NCBI RefSeq assembly: GCF_002735705.1
Contig: NZ_PDZL01000006.1
Coordinates: forward strand, 186,001-250,000
DNA: 64,000 nt
Origin: Janthinobacterium sp. BJB426
GTDB taxonomy: Bacteria; Pseudomonadota; Gammaproteobacteria; Burkholderiales; Burkholderiaceae_D
Reading direction: 5' to 3'
This document shows positions 8,443-18,987 of this stretch, one piece after another. The position numbers and the translations under genes were made by a program. The first letter of the stretch is position 1. Each line of letters opens with the position of its first letter. Below the pieces are notes generated by a model that saw only the letters and a program-made list of their open reading frames with translations, was not told the origin of the DNA and made no database searches.

Positions 8443-8469
8443 GGGGCCAGTCCCGACGGGACTGACCCC
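8443..8469. repeat. GGGGyCAG-type intergenic palindrome
   Basis: The 13-base arms GGGGCCAGTCCCG and CGGGACTGACCCC flank a single A and differ from perfect complementarity at one position. The palindrome lies between the convergent Imm26-like gene and the sensor kinase. The same outer motif, GGGGTCAG/CTGACCCC, recurs at 26416-26495, so it is probably a dispersed palindromic repeat that can also act as a bidirectional terminator. Confidence 0.6.
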
Positions 8470-8480
8470 GGCATGTCAAG

Positions 8481-9839
8481 TCACGCCGCTGGCAAGCTGA
8501 TCTGGAATGCCAGGCCGCCGCCTTCGCGGTTGCGCACTTGCAATTCGGCGCCATGGCGCAGCAGAACGCGGTCGACGATGGCCAGGCCCAGGCCGGCGCC
8601 GTTTGCCTGCCCGCGCGCCGTGTCGAGGCGGGTGAACGGCTTCATCAGCTGCTCGATTTTTTCCGCCGGCACGCCCGTGCCATGGTCCTGTACCTCGATG
8701 ATGACCTTTTTCGCGCCGTGGCTGGTGCGCACCTGGCAGGCGATGTCGATTTCCGTCACGTCGCTGCCCGGCGTCTTGCCATAGCGGCGCGCATTTTCGA
8801 TCAGGTTGTTCAGCACGCGGCGCAGGTCGGTGGGGTTGCCCATCGCATGCGCGCCGTCGGCGATGCTGGCGTTGATCTTCACGTCCGGCAGGCGCATCGC
8901 TTCGCGCGTCATGTCAGTCAGCAAGCCACTGAGGTCGACGTCCGTAAAGCTCGACGCTTCCGTCGGCTTGGCATAGTCGAGGAACTGGCTGATGATGGCG
9001 TCCATTTGCCCGATGTCGGACTGGATGCCTTCACGCGCCTCGTCCGACAGGTTCGCCATTTCCACTTCCAGCTGCATGCGCGCCAGCGGCGTGCGCAAAT
9101 CGTGCGAGATACCGGCCAAAATCACGGCGCGGTCCGATTCCACCTGTTTCAGATCATCGACCATCTGGTTGAAGCTGCGGTTCGCCTCGATGATTTCGAT
9201 CGGGCCCTTTTCCGGCAGCGGTGCCGGCTGCTTGCCCTTGGCGATGTCGCGCGCGGCCGCCGTCAGACGCGACAGCGGCAGATTGATCAGGCTGGAAATG
9301 ATGGCCGCGCCCAGCAGGGACAGCAGGGATACCAGGCTGGCCCAGCCCAGCCATTGGAAGCCCGTCAGGCCGCGCAGGCGCTCGCGGTCCAGCATCAGCC
9401 AGTACTCGTCGTCGTCGATCTTGAAGCTGACCCAGAAGCCGGCCACGCCGTTGACGCGCGCGGAAAAGCGCGTGTCCTTGCCCAGCTTGGCCTTCACCAG
9501 CGCCTCAATGTCGGGCATCAGGTAGTTGTCGGGCGGCGGCTCGATGCGGTCGTCCTCTTCCAGCGAGAAGATGCGGATGCCTTCATTGCTGACAAGGTCG
9601 AACAGCAGCTCGCGCCGCAGCTCGGGAGCCGAGTGCGTCAGTGCCGCATGCGTGATGGTGACGACGGAAATGATCTGGGCGGAAATCTGCTGCGCCTGCG
9701 GCTCGCGCTGGATGAAGGAAATCATGCTGAACCAGGCGATCATGCTGACCGTGGTCAAGGTGCCGAGCAGCAAAAAGGTGCGCCAGAACAAGCCGCTTTT
9801 CAGCCGCGCCAGGCTGATATCGGGAAAAAGCTTCATCAT
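8481..9839 (-). CDS. envZ: EnvZ-type sensor histidine kinase
   Basis: A 452-residue inner-membrane kinase: TM1 about residues 20-42, a periplasmic sensor of roughly 115 residues, TM2 about 162-185, HAMP to about 235, and the phosphoacceptor H-box LAGISHDLRTPLARMQLEVE with His246. The N-box NLIENARRYG, G1 VQDHGTGVP and G2 GAGLGLAIV complete the ATPase. It lies 13 bases downstream of the OmpR-type regulator, so the pair is one operon. The symbol follows similarity to EnvZ; the stimulus (osmolarity, pH or other) is not shown by the sequence. Confidence 0.85.
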   Translation of the reverse strand: MMKLFPDISLARLKSGLFWRTFLLLGTLTTVSMIAWFSMISFIQREPQAQQISAQIISVVTITHAALTHSAPELRRELLFDLVSNEGIRIFSLEEDDRIEPPPDNYLMPDIEALVKAKLGKDTRFSARVNGVAGFWVSFKIDDDEYWLMLDRERLRGLTGFQWLGWASLVSLLSLLGAAIISSLINLPLSRLTAAARDIAKGKQPAPLPEKGPIEIIEANRSFNQMVDDLKQVESDRAVILAGISHDLRTPLARMQLEVEMANLSDEAREGIQSDIGQMDAIISQFLDYAKPTEASSFTDVDLSGLLTDMTREAMRLPDVKINASIADGAHAMGNPTDLRRVLNNLIENARRYGKTPGSDVTEIDIACQVRTSHGAKKVIIEVQDHGTGVPAEKIEQLMKPFTRLDTARGQANGAGLGLAIVDRVLLRHGAELQVRNREGGGLAFQISLPAA

Positions 9840-9852
9840 GCCTCGCCAGCGA

Positions 9853-10623
9853 TCAGCGCGGCTGTCCGTCCGGGATGAAGACGTAGCCGAGGCCCCACAC
9901 GGTCTGGATGAACAGCGGACTCGACGGATCTGGCTCGATGAGTTTACGCAGGCGCGAAATTTGCACGTCCAGGCTGCGGTCGAACACTTCGTATTCGCGG
10001 CCGCGCGCCAGTTCCATCAGTTTCTCGCGTGACAGCGGCTGGCGCGCATGGCGGGCAAACACTTTCAGCACAGAAAACTCGCCCGTGGTCAGCGGCACCG
10101 TTTCGCCATTCTTTTTCAGGGTACGCGTGCCCAGGTCCAGCACGAAGTCGCCGAACTCGAAGGTTTGCGGCGTTTCCGACGGCGCGCCCGGGATTTCATC
10201 GGGACCCTTGCGGCGCAGCACGGCGCCGATGCGGGCCACCAGCTCGCGCGGATTGAACGGTTTCGGCAGGTAATCGTCGGCACCCATTTCCAGGCCCACG
10301 ATGCGGTCCACGTCCTCGCCCTTTGCCGTCAGCATGATGATCGGCGTCTGGTCGCCCGCGCCGCGCAGGCGGCGGCAGATCGACAGGCCGTCTTCGCCCG
10401 GCAGCATCAGGTCGAGCACCAGCAGGTCGTAGCGTTCGCGCAGCCACAGCTTGTTCATGGCCGTTGCGCTCTCTGCCGTGAAGACATTGAAGCCCTGTTC
10501 GGTCAGGTAGCGGCGCAGCAGGTCGCGCAGGCGCACATCGTCATCGACCACCATGATTTTTGCCTGGTGGCCGTGGATCGATTGCGTTGTTGTATTGCTG
10601 CCGGAAGTGGAGGTTGTGGTCAT
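9853..10623 (-). CDS. ompR: OmpR-type response regulator
   Basis: A 256-residue response regulator. The receiver domain (about residues 22-140) has the acidic pair VVDDD, the phosphoacceptor Asp71 in LLVLDLMLPGEDG, and the conserved Lys in GADDYLPKPFNPREL. The C-terminal winged helix (about 155-252) includes SREKLMELARGREYE and the DVQISRLRKLIEPDP recognition region. It carries an N-terminal Ser/Thr-rich tail. It is the first gene of the pair with the EnvZ-type kinase and is divergent from a secreted small protein; a possible self-binding site lies between them. Confidence 0.92.
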   Translation of the reverse strand: MTTTSTSGSNTTTQSIHGHQAKIMVVDDDVRLRDLLRRYLTEQGFNVFTAESATAMNKLWLRERYDLLVLDLMLPGEDGLSICRRLRGAGDQTPIIMLTAKGEDVDRIVGLEMGADDYLPKPFNPRELVARIGAVLRRKGPDEIPGAPSETPQTFEFGDFVLDLGTRTLKKNGETVPLTTGEFSVLKVFARHARQPLSREKLMELARGREYEVFDRSLDVQISRLRKLIEPDPSSPLFIQTVWGLGYVFIPDGQPR

Positions 10624-10700
10624 TTAGGGTGTCGTGTTATCTTATATTAGTTGCTATAGTAACGCCTCGCGCGGCGTCGGCAAGGGGCTGTGGCGACCCA

Positions 10701-10720
10701 TTACAAAGTGTTACAAACTT
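10701..10720. promoter_or_regulatory. tandem TTACAAA half-sites, possible OmpR box
   Basis: TTACAAAGTG is followed directly by TTACAAACTT, giving two TTACAAA half-sites exactly 10 bases apart, the head-to-tail geometry known for OmpR-class regulators. They lie 78 bases upstream of ompR and 99 bases upstream of the divergent secreted protein, so either or both could be targets. The motif is seen directly; the binding protein is inferred. Confidence 0.45.
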
Positions 10721-10818
10721 TACCCAATTACTCTTACTGCACCGTGTAAAGCATCATACACTGGGGCCACAGTGGAAATCAGCTTTAAGTTTATACGGCA
10801 TCGCGGAAGAGGAACTCA

Positions 10819-11208
10819 ATGAATATCTTTACTAAAAAAATTCACGCCGCTCCCAGCGCAGCTATTGCCGCACGTACGACTGTGCTGTCCGCATTTGCCG
10901 TTTGCTCCGTGTTTGCCGCCAGCCTGGCGTCAGCGCAAAACCAGCCGCCGCCACGCCGTGACGACCAGCAGCAAATGCAGGCCCAGCGGTATGAACAGGT
11001 ACAGCGCACCAGCAGCAATGATACGCGACTGCGCGAACAGCGTGACGCACGCAGTTTCGACACGCGTGCCGAAGAGCAGCGCCGCGCCAACGAAGGCGCG
11101 GATGCTTCGCGCCGCACGGGCCGCATGACGCCCGACGAACGGCGCGACCTGCGCCGCCAGATCAACGAAGTGGGCCAGGACATTTACTCGAATCCGCCGC
11201 GCCGCTAG
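10819..11208 (+). CDS. small secreted Arg/Gln-rich hypothetical protein
   Basis: A 129-residue protein with a signal peptide (hydrophobic core TVLSAFAVCSVFAASLASA, probable cleavage after residue 39). The mature part is highly charged and rich in Gln, Arg and Asp, ending with the segment RMTPDERRDLRRQINEVGQD. Such low-complexity periplasmic proteins are common in this family and have no assigned role. The start has GAGGAACTC directly upstream. It is divergent from ompR with tandem TTACAAA sites between, so it may be OmpR-controlled. Confidence 0.75.
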   Translation: MNIFTKKIHAAPSAAIAARTTVLSAFAVCSVFAASLASAQNQPPPRRDDQQQMQAQRYEQVQRTSSNDTRLREQRDARSFDTRAEEQRRANEGADASRRTGRMTPDERRDLRRQINEVGQDIYSNPPRR

Positions 11209-11226
11209 GCAGCCGTCCCCCCTCCG

Positions 11227-11258
11227 ACAGGGCCATCTCGCAAGACATGGCCCTGTTT
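11227..11258 (+). terminator. factor-independent terminator-like hairpin
   Basis: ACAGGGCCAT and ATGGCCCTGT form a perfect 10-bp stem around a 10-base loop, followed by TTT, 19 bases after the stop of the secreted small protein. The T-run is short, so efficiency is uncertain. Confidence 0.6.
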
Positions 11259-11360
11259 GCATCTGGCCGCCAACATTGTTGCTCAGTCAGGCACACGGCC
11301 CCGCCCCGTGATATTGTTCTAACGCAATGAGGCAATTCTCGGTTTTTGGGGAGGCAAGAG

Positions 11361-13220
11361 GTGAGCGACGACGACACACCCGTTCCGGATGCGGCCCCCG
11401 CAGGCGGCTTGCCGCACGGCCTGGTCCAGCGCGACGAGGGCGTGTTCCTGGATCTGTCGCTGGCGCCGGCGCAACTGCGCGCCGCCGTCGACCAGCTGTT
11501 CCAGTCGGGCCAGTTGCTGGCCGGTCTCGATTACGGTTTGTTCCTGCTGACCCTGTTCCATGCCCCCGCACCCCGCGCCGCGCCCAAGGGCGACGCCTTG
11601 CTGCGCATCGCCGTGCGCGTGGCGCCATTCCCGCCGCCGCGCCGCGCGCTGTATAAACAAATCAAGATCCGTGGCGACAGCGCCGAGTTTTACTTTGAAA
11701 CCTTGCCGGCTGACACTGATGGCCAGGTGCCGGCGCGCCGCGAGTTTGACGAGCTGGTGGCGGACTTGTGGTGCAAGGGCGTGCACTACGGCATCGATGG
11801 CACGGCCGTGCGCGCCATGCTCGCCAGCGGCAAGGCCGAGCGCATCACGGTGGCGCGGGTGCTGCCGCCGCAGCCGGGGCGCGACGCCCAGCTGGTGGAA
11901 GTGTCGCAAGGCATCCACCGCGACGATGCGCCGCGCGAACGCTCCGATGGCCGCCTGGATTTGCTCAGCTTCAAGAACCGCTTTCCGCAAGTGAAAAAAC
12001 ATGCGCGCCTGCTGCGCCTGCTGCCTGGTACGCCCGGCTTGCCCGGCTACGACCTGGCCGGCAAGGCGCTGCCGCCGCCCGCGCCGCTGGAACTGGACTT
12101 GGCCACGGTGGCGGGGCCAGGCACGGCGGTCGAGTATTTCAGCGATGGCGCTTTCCTCGTCGCCACCCAGGATGGCTACGTGAATGTCGACGAGCACGGC
12201 AAGATGTCGATCGAAAACAAGATCGTCAGCCGCGAAGGCGTCAGCAGCCGCACGACGGGCAATCTGAAGCTGCGCGCCGCCTACGAGGAGTACGGTGAAG
12301 TGCAGGAGCAGCGCCAGCTCGACGGCAGCGACATCACCATCCATGGCGATGTGTATGGCCATTTGCACTCGCATGGCGGATTAATATGGCTACGGCGCAA
12401 TCTGGTGGGCGGCACGGCCTTCAATGAACACGGCGACGTGCGCGTCGAGGGCGTCGCGTCCGGCTCCGTGCTGCAGGCGCTGAGCGGCGAAGTGCATGTG
12501 AAGCGGGCCGAAAGCTGCGTCATCGCCGGCACGCGCGTGGTGATCGACAGCGCCAGCAATTGCGAGATCATCGCCGACGAGGTCGTCATCGAACTGGCCG
12601 AAGGCTGCGCCGTGGCGGCGCGCACCATCCGCATCGGCAGCGCCGGCCCCCGCAGGCAGGTGGAAATGCTGCTGTTTCCCCTCGTGCCCGACCTCAGCGC
12701 GCTGGAGCAAAAGATTGCCGAGAGCCTGGCGAAGGCAACGCAGTATCAGCAAGTGCAGCACAAGCGCCAGCAGGAAATCGATGCCATCGCGCAATTGCCC
12801 GAGGTGCGCAATTACCTGACCCTGGCGGGCCAGCTGCGGCGCGGCGAATTGCAACTGCAAGCAACGCAGCAGGTGCAGTACGACAAGCTGGCCGCGCGCA
12901 TCGCTCCCGTCCTGAAAGAGGTGGCGCGCCTGCGCGTGGAGGTGAAACAGTCGGAAATCCTGCATGCGCAGATGCTGGCGCTGGTGGCGCAGCTGCGCCA
13001 GGAACGGCAGGCAACGGCGGGCCAGTCGCGCTGCACCCTGGGCCTGATCGATGGCGAGACGACGGTGCGCGCCCTGGTCGTGCCGCCCGGACCGGCCAAG
13101 GTCTACGACCGGCCGCCGAAGGAAATCAAGGCCTTGCTGCGCAGCGCCACGCCGGCCACCCAGCCCGTGTTCGCGGACAGCACGGGCAGCCTGGACTGGA
13201 CGTACCAGCCACCGCCTTAA
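11361..13220 (+). CDS. FapA/DUF342-family protein
   Basis: A 619-residue protein of the DUF342 (FapA, flagellar assembly protein A) family. It has a variable N-terminal half with a YKQIKIRGD-type segment, a central repetitive beta-rich part around residues 270-430 (GDVYGHLHSHGGLIW, VRVEGVASGSVLQ, GTRVVIDSASNCEII) and a C-terminal coiled-coil from about residue 440. The GTG at 11361 is preferred because GGAGG lies 7 bases upstream. No flagellar gene adjoins it; DUF342 proteins also occur outside flagellar clusters. Its stop abuts the stop of convergent arfB with no gap. Confidence 0.8.
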   Translation: MSDDDTPVPDAAPAGGLPHGLVQRDEGVFLDLSLAPAQLRAAVDQLFQSGQLLAGLDYGLFLLTLFHAPAPRAAPKGDALLRIAVRVAPFPPPRRALYKQIKIRGDSAEFYFETLPADTDGQVPARREFDELVADLWCKGVHYGIDGTAVRAMLASGKAERITVARVLPPQPGRDAQLVEVSQGIHRDDAPRERSDGRLDLLSFKNRFPQVKKHARLLRLLPGTPGLPGYDLAGKALPPPAPLELDLATVAGPGTAVEYFSDGAFLVATQDGYVNVDEHGKMSIENKIVSREGVSSRTTGNLKLRAAYEEYGEVQEQRQLDGSDITIHGDVYGHLHSHGGLIWLRRNLVGGTAFNEHGDVRVEGVASGSVLQALSGEVHVKRAESCVIAGTRVVIDSASNCEIIADEVVIELAEGCAVAARTIRIGSAGPRRQVEMLLFPLVPDLSALEQKIAESLAKATQYQQVQHKRQQEIDAIAQLPEVRNYLTLAGQLRRGELQLQATQQVQYDKLAARIAPVLKEVARLRVEVKQSEILHAQMLALVAQLRQERQATAGQSRCTLGLIDGETTVRALVVPPGPAKVYDRPPKEIKALLRSATPATQPVFADSTGSLDWTYQPPP

Positions 13221-13619
13221 TCAGTCGGTAACTTTGCCGCGTGATTGTTTCAGCACGCTGTGCGTGCTCTTGCTGTCGAGGCGGCGCCGCTGCGAGCTGC
13301 GCGTGGGCTTGGTGGCGCGGCGCACGGCGGGCAGGAAGGTCACGCTGTCGATGATTTCCTGCAAGCGCCGCAACGCTTCTTCCTTGTTCTGCTCCTGGCT
13401 GCGCGACTGCTGCGCCTTGAGCACCAGCACGCCATCCTTGCTGATGCGGCTGTCGCGCAGGGCCAGCAACCGCTCCTTATACGCTTCCGGCAGCGACGAG
13501 GCGGCGATGGGAAAGCGCAAATGGATGGCGCTGGACACCTTGTTGACGTTCTGCCCGCCCGGGCCCTGGGCGCGGATGGCGGAAAATTCAACTTCAGCGG
13601 GATTGACGAGGTGTTGCAT
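13221..13619 (-). CDS. arfB: peptidyl-tRNA hydrolase ArfB, stalled-ribosome rescue
   Basis: A 132-residue class I release-factor-like protein. It has the catalytic GGQ motif at residues 21-23 within AQGPGGQNVNK and a basic C-terminal tail rich in Arg, Lys and Ser, which in ArfB/YaeJ enters the empty mRNA channel. It releases nascent chains from ribosomes stalled without a stop codon. The start at 13619 matches the normal N-terminus of the family; the frame is open further upstream but unsupported. Confidence 0.93.
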   Translation of the reverse strand: MQHLVNPAEVEFSAIRAQGPGGQNVNKVSSAIHLRFPIAASSLPEAYKERLLALRDSRISKDGVLVLKAQQSRSQEQNKEEALRRLQEIIDSVTFLPAVRRATKPTRSSQRRRLDSKSTHSVLKQSRGKVTD

Positions 13620-13815
13620 GGCCTGCCTGTTGGGGAATGATGGGGGTATTGTAAGGGAAGATGGCTGCGCCGGCGCAATGCCGGGGCGGTCAGCCGATGA
13701 TGTCTTCCGGGAAAGTTGATGTTTCTCAACGCCGTTCGCGGCGATGCTGGTTAGCATGGGGCCAACATTGCGCCACTGCGCATCCTGGCAGCGCTTACCG
13801 GATGAAAGGAACACC

Positions 13816-14298
13816 ATGCAGCCCACGACCACGCCTGGCGCCGCAACCGCGCAATACCTGACGCGGTACTTGAGCTTCCGGCTGGGCGGCCTGGAATACG
13901 GCCTCGACTACCGCTGCGTGCGGGAATTGCGTCCGCTGAAGGAACTCGACCGTTTTTCCTCGGAAGGGGAAGTGCTGCACAGCGTGGCCGTCTCGCGCGG
14001 CGTGATCATCCCCATCGTCGACATGCGCGCCGCGTTCGGCAGCGCCCACGGCGCGCCCGATCCGGCCACCGACGTGATCATCTTGCAGTTGAGCAATGGC
14101 GTGATGGGCATGGTGGTCGATGGCGTCACCGATATCGTCAGCCTGGCGCCCGGCGACATCGCCGCCGTGCCCGGCCTGGGCGAGGCGGAAGCCGATTACC
14201 TGCTGGGCCTGGGCACGGTGGCGGGGCGCCGCCTGATCCTCGTCGATATCGACCGCCTGATGGCGATCCGCAGCCCCAGCCCCATGCAGGCGGCATAA
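13816..14298 (+). CDS. cheW: CheW-type chemotaxis coupling protein
   Basis: A 160-residue single-domain CheW: YLSFRLGGLEYGLDYRCVRE near the N-terminus, GVIIPIVDMRAAFG in the middle and VDGVTDIVSL later. It couples chemoreceptors to the CheA kinase. AAAGGA lies before the ATG. No che operon surrounds it, so it is an extra, stand-alone CheW. A strong hairpin follows the stop. Confidence 0.88.
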   Translation: MQPTTTPGAATAQYLTRYLSFRLGGLEYGLDYRCVRELRPLKELDRFSSEGEVLHSVAVSRGVIIPIVDMRAAFGSAHGAPDPATDVIILQLSNGVMGMVVDGVTDIVSLAPGDIAAVPGLGEAEADYLLGLGTVAGRRLILVDIDRLMAIRSPSPMQAA

Positions 14299-14323
14299 AA
14301 AAAGACGACCCGAAGGTCGTCTT
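14297..14323. terminator. bidirectional terminator between cheW and the ABC-F gene
   Basis: AAGACGACC and GGTCGTCTT form a perfect 9-bp stem with a CGAA tetraloop. A run of seven A on the left acts as a T-run for minus-strand transcription from the ABC-F gene, making it a strong terminator that way; on the plus strand only a mixed GTGTCTT follows. Confidence 0.8.
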
Positions 14324-14333
14324 GTGTCTTGCG

Positions 14334-16325
14334 TTAGCCGAGTTTCTCTAACTGATCCTGCAAGTCCAGCCATTCCGCTTCCAGCTGCGCCAGGTCCTTG
14401 GTAAAGAAGGTCTGGTCGGCCAGCAATTGCTTCAATTTCGCCTTGTTGGCGGCGTCATAGATGGTCGGCTCGCCCAGCTTGGCGTCGGTTTCCGCCTTTT
14501 GCGCATTGCGCTTGGCGATCTGCTCTTCCTGGCGCTTGATCTTGTTTTCGATCGGCTTGCGCAGGGCGGCCGTTTTCTGGCGCTCCTCCGCTTCCTTGCG
14601 CTTGTCGCGCACGGGCGCGGCAGGGGCTGCTGCGGCAACGACGGGCGAGACCACGGGGAAATCGGTCTTGTTGGCCTTGCCGGCGGCTGGCAGCACATCG
14701 GTACCTTTGCCCAGCTTGGTCTTGAACAGCCAGTCCTTGTAGTCGTCCAGGTCGCCGTCGAACGGTTGCAGCTTGCCGTCGGCAACGATGATGAATTCGT
14801 CGGTGGTGGCGCGCAGCAAGTGGCGATCATGGGACACGACGACCAAGGTGCCTTCGAACTGGGCCAGCGCTTCCGTCAGTGCTTCGCGCGTTTCCAGATC
14901 CAAGTGGTTGGTCGGTTCATCGAGCAGCAGCAGGTTCGGACGCTGCCAGACGATCAGGGCCAGCGCCAGACGGGCTTTTTCACCGCCCGAGAACGGGGCG
15001 ATGGACGCGGTCACCATGTTGCCGGGGAAGTTGAAGCCGCCCAGGAAGTTGCGCAGTTCCTGCTCGCGCACAGTCGGGGCGATCTTCGCCAGATGCCACA
15101 GCGGCGATTCGTCGTGGCGCAGCATTTCCACCTGGTGCTGGGCGAAGTAGCCGATGTTGAGGCCCTTGCCCATGGTGGCGTCGCCTGTCAGCGGCATCAG
15201 TTCGCCGGCGATGGTCTTGATCAGGGTCGATTTGCCGGCGCCGTTCTGGCCCAGCAGGCCGATGCGCTGGCCGATCTGCAGCGAAAACTTGATGCCGTTG
15301 ACGATGGTTTTATGCGTGATTTCGCCCGTCGCTTCGTTCTCGATCTTGTAGCCCGCATCGACGTCTTCCATCACCAGCAGCGGATTTGGAGCCGACAGCG
15401 GCTCGCGGAATTCGAACGAGAATTCGGCGGCGGCGCGCAACGGCGCCAGTTCTTCCATCTTCGCCAGCGCCTTCATGCGGCTTTGCGCCTGGCGGGCCTT
15501 CGATGCTTGCGCCTTGAAGCGGTTGACGAACGATTCCAGGTGGGCACGCTTGCGCTGCTGCTTTTCCAGCGCGCCTGCGGCCAGGATCATCTGCGCCGCG
15601 CGTTGGCGTTCGAAGCTCGAATAGTTGCCCGAGTAGCGTTTCAGCTTGCGCTCGTCGATATGCACGACCACGTTGACCACTTCATCGAGGAAGTCGCGGT
15701 CATGGGAAATGATCAGCAAGGTGCCGGCGTAGCGCTTGAGCCAGTCTTCCAGCCAGATGATGGCGTCCAGATCCAAGTGATTGGTCGGTTCATCGAGCAG
15801 CAGCAGGTCGGACGGGCACATCAGCGCTTGCGCCAGGTTCAGACGCATGCGCCAGCCGCCGGAGAAACTGGCCACCGGTTGCTGCATCTGGTCCAGGGTG
15901 AAACCCAGGCCCAGCAGCAATTGCTCGCCGCGCGACTGCACCGTGTACGCGTCCGCATCGGCCATGGCGCTGTAGATTTCGCCGATGGCGATACCGTTTT
16001 CCGACGTGGCCGGCTCCGATTCCAGGCGCGCCAGTTCCGCTTCCAGTTTGCGCAGGGTGATGTCGCCATCGATCGCGTAGTCGAGCGCGGCACGGTCCAG
16101 CGGCGGCGTTTCCTGCGCCACGTAAGCCACGCGCCACTTGGCCGGGAAATCGATCTCGCCCTGGTCAGGGTGCAATTCGCCACGCATCATGGCGAACAGG
16201 CTCGATTTGCCCGCGCCATTGGCGCCGATCAGGCCGATCTTGTCGCCCGGATTGAGGGTGACATCGACTTGTTCGAGCAACGGTTTGATGCCGCGCATCA
16301 GGCTTACTTGTAGGAAACGTATCAT
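14334..16325 (-). CDS. ABC-F family ATPase, YheS type
   Basis: A 663-residue protein with two ABC ATPase domains in tandem and no membrane segments. Domain 1 has Walker A GANGAGKSS near residue 35, signature SFSGG and LLLDEPTNHLDLDAI; domain 2 has GQNGAGKST, PFSGGEKARLAL and LLLDEPTNHLDLETRE. The linker between them is charged and helical, and the C-terminus from about residue 570 is a predicted coiled coil. ABC-F proteins bind the ribosomal E site and regulate translation; the N-terminus looks like YheS/Uup relatives. It is the last gene of the dapE-prmB side. Confidence 0.88.
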   Translation of the reverse strand: MIRFLQVSLMRGIKPLLEQVDVTLNPGDKIGLIGANGAGKSSLFAMMRGELHPDQGEIDFPAKWRVAYVAQETPPLDRAALDYAIDGDITLRKLEAELARLESEPATSENGIAIGEIYSAMADADAYTVQSRGEQLLLGLGFTLDQMQQPVASFSGGWRMRLNLAQALMCPSDLLLLDEPTNHLDLDAIIWLEDWLKRYAGTLLIISHDRDFLDEVVNVVVHIDERKLKRYSGNYSSFERQRAAQMILAAGALEKQQRKRAHLESFVNRFKAQASKARQAQSRMKALAKMEELAPLRAAAEFSFEFREPLSAPNPLLVMEDVDAGYKIENEATGEITHKTIVNGIKFSLQIGQRIGLLGQNGAGKSTLIKTIAGELMPLTGDATMGKGLNIGYFAQHQVEMLRHDESPLWHLAKIAPTVREQELRNFLGGFNFPGNMVTASIAPFSGGEKARLALALIVWQRPNLLLLDEPTNHLDLETREALTEALAQFEGTLVVVSHDRHLLRATTDEFIIVADGKLQPFDGDLDDYKDWLFKTKLGKGTDVLPAAGKANKTDFPVVSPVVAAAAPAAPVRDKRKEAEERQKTAALRKPIENKIKRQEEQIAKRNAQKAETDAKLGEPTIYDAANKAKLKQLLADQTFFTKDLAQLEAEWLDLQDQLEKLG

Positions 16326-16373
16326 TTTTTTCTTTGTGTTGTAAATTAAGGCGCTGCGTGCTGAAGCCTGCGC

Positions 16374-17264
16374 TTACGCCAGCTTGAGCTGCTCGGCCGT
16401 CAGCAGGAAGACCATGTCGTCGCCGGCGCTCGTCGTCAGCCAGGTCAGGCCCAGCTCGCCGAAGGCCGCTTCGGCATATGCGCGTTCGTTGCCGATTTCA
16501 ATCATCAGGATGCCGTCGTCCGTCAGGCGCTCGGCCGCGCCGGCGATGATCTTGCGCACCAGGTCCATGCCGTCGCTGCCCCCGTCGAGGGCGATTTGCG
16601 GTTCCGCCAGGTATTCCTGGGGCAGGGCGCCCATCGAGGCGGAATTCACGTATGGCGGATTGCTGATGATCAAATCATATTTCTTGGCCGGCACGTTGGC
16701 GTACAGGTCCGATTCGATCAGGGTGACGCGGTCCTGCAATTTGTAGGTGTCGACGTTGCGCTTGGCCACGGCCAGCGCGTCGGCGGAAATGTCCACGGCA
16801 TCGACGGCGGCGTTCGGGAAGGCATCGGCCATCATGATGGATAGGCAGCCCGAGCCGGTGCACAGTTCCAGGATGTTTTCCACGGCTTCCGGTTCCGCCA
16901 CCCATGGCGAGAAGTATTCAGGGATCAGTTCTGCGATGAAGGAGCGGGGCACGATCACGCGCTCGTCGACGTAGAAGTTATACGTGCCCAGCCAGCCTTC
17001 CTTGGTGATGTAGGCGGCCGGCACGCGGTCGATGCTGCGGCGGTCGATGACGCTCATCACGCTGGCCACTTCCGACGGCAGCAGCTTGGCGTCGAGGAAG
17101 GGTTCGAGCTTGTCGAGCGGCAACTTCAAGGTGTGCAGGATCAGGTAGGCCGCTTCGTCGAACGCTTCGGCGCTGCCGTGGCCGAAAAACAGCTTGGCGG
17201 TATTGAAACGGGTAACGGCGTAGCGCAGCAGGTCGCGTGGCGTGGAAAACGGGTTCGGGGTCAT
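16374..17264 (-). CDS. prmB: release factor-independent L3 glutamine methyltransferase PrmB
   Basis: A 296-residue SAM-dependent N5-glutamine methyltransferase. The SAM motif ILELCTGSGCLSI is near residue 130 and the catalytic NPPY in IISNPPYVNSASMGALPQEY near residue 205; the latter spacing is typical of PrmB, which methylates ribosomal protein L3, rather than PrmC. The start at 17264 follows GAGAA; the frame extends upstream but that sequence has no family similarity. It lies 56 bases after dapE and is probably co-transcribed with it. Confidence 0.92.
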   Translation of the reverse strand: MTPNPFSTPRDLLRYAVTRFNTAKLFFGHGSAEAFDEAAYLILHTLKLPLDKLEPFLDAKLLPSEVASVMSVIDRRSIDRVPAAYITKEGWLGTYNFYVDERVIVPRSFIAELIPEYFSPWVAEPEAVENILELCTGSGCLSIMMADAFPNAAVDAVDISADALAVAKRNVDTYKLQDRVTLIESDLYANVPAKKYDLIISNPPYVNSASMGALPQEYLAEPQIALDGGSDGMDLVRKIIAGAAERLTDDGILMIEIGNERAYAEAAFGELGLTWLTTSAGDDMVFLLTAEQLKLA

Positions 17265-17320
17265 GGCATTCTCGAAAAGACGGTGTTCTGGCCCGCCGTG
17301 ACGGGCCTCGGTATTCTGGT

Positions 17321-18854
<1,534 letters not shown>

Positions 18855-18987
18855 GGGTAGGGCAAAGGGGAATGAATGCGGTTCGCTTGATCGCGGCGCT
18901 TGCGCCAGGGAAAAATGCGATGGTAGCCGACATTATACAGTCGATGCGCTGTCGATGCGGCAGTGCAACACGGCCCGGTGATTTCCC

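Noticed and set aside
14427..16313. Long open frame (over 600 codons) antisense to the ABC-F ATPase
   Set aside because: High-GC codon bias opens the opposite frame; the product is low-complexity, rich in Gln, His, Ala and Val with no domain, while the minus strand encodes a full ABC-F protein.
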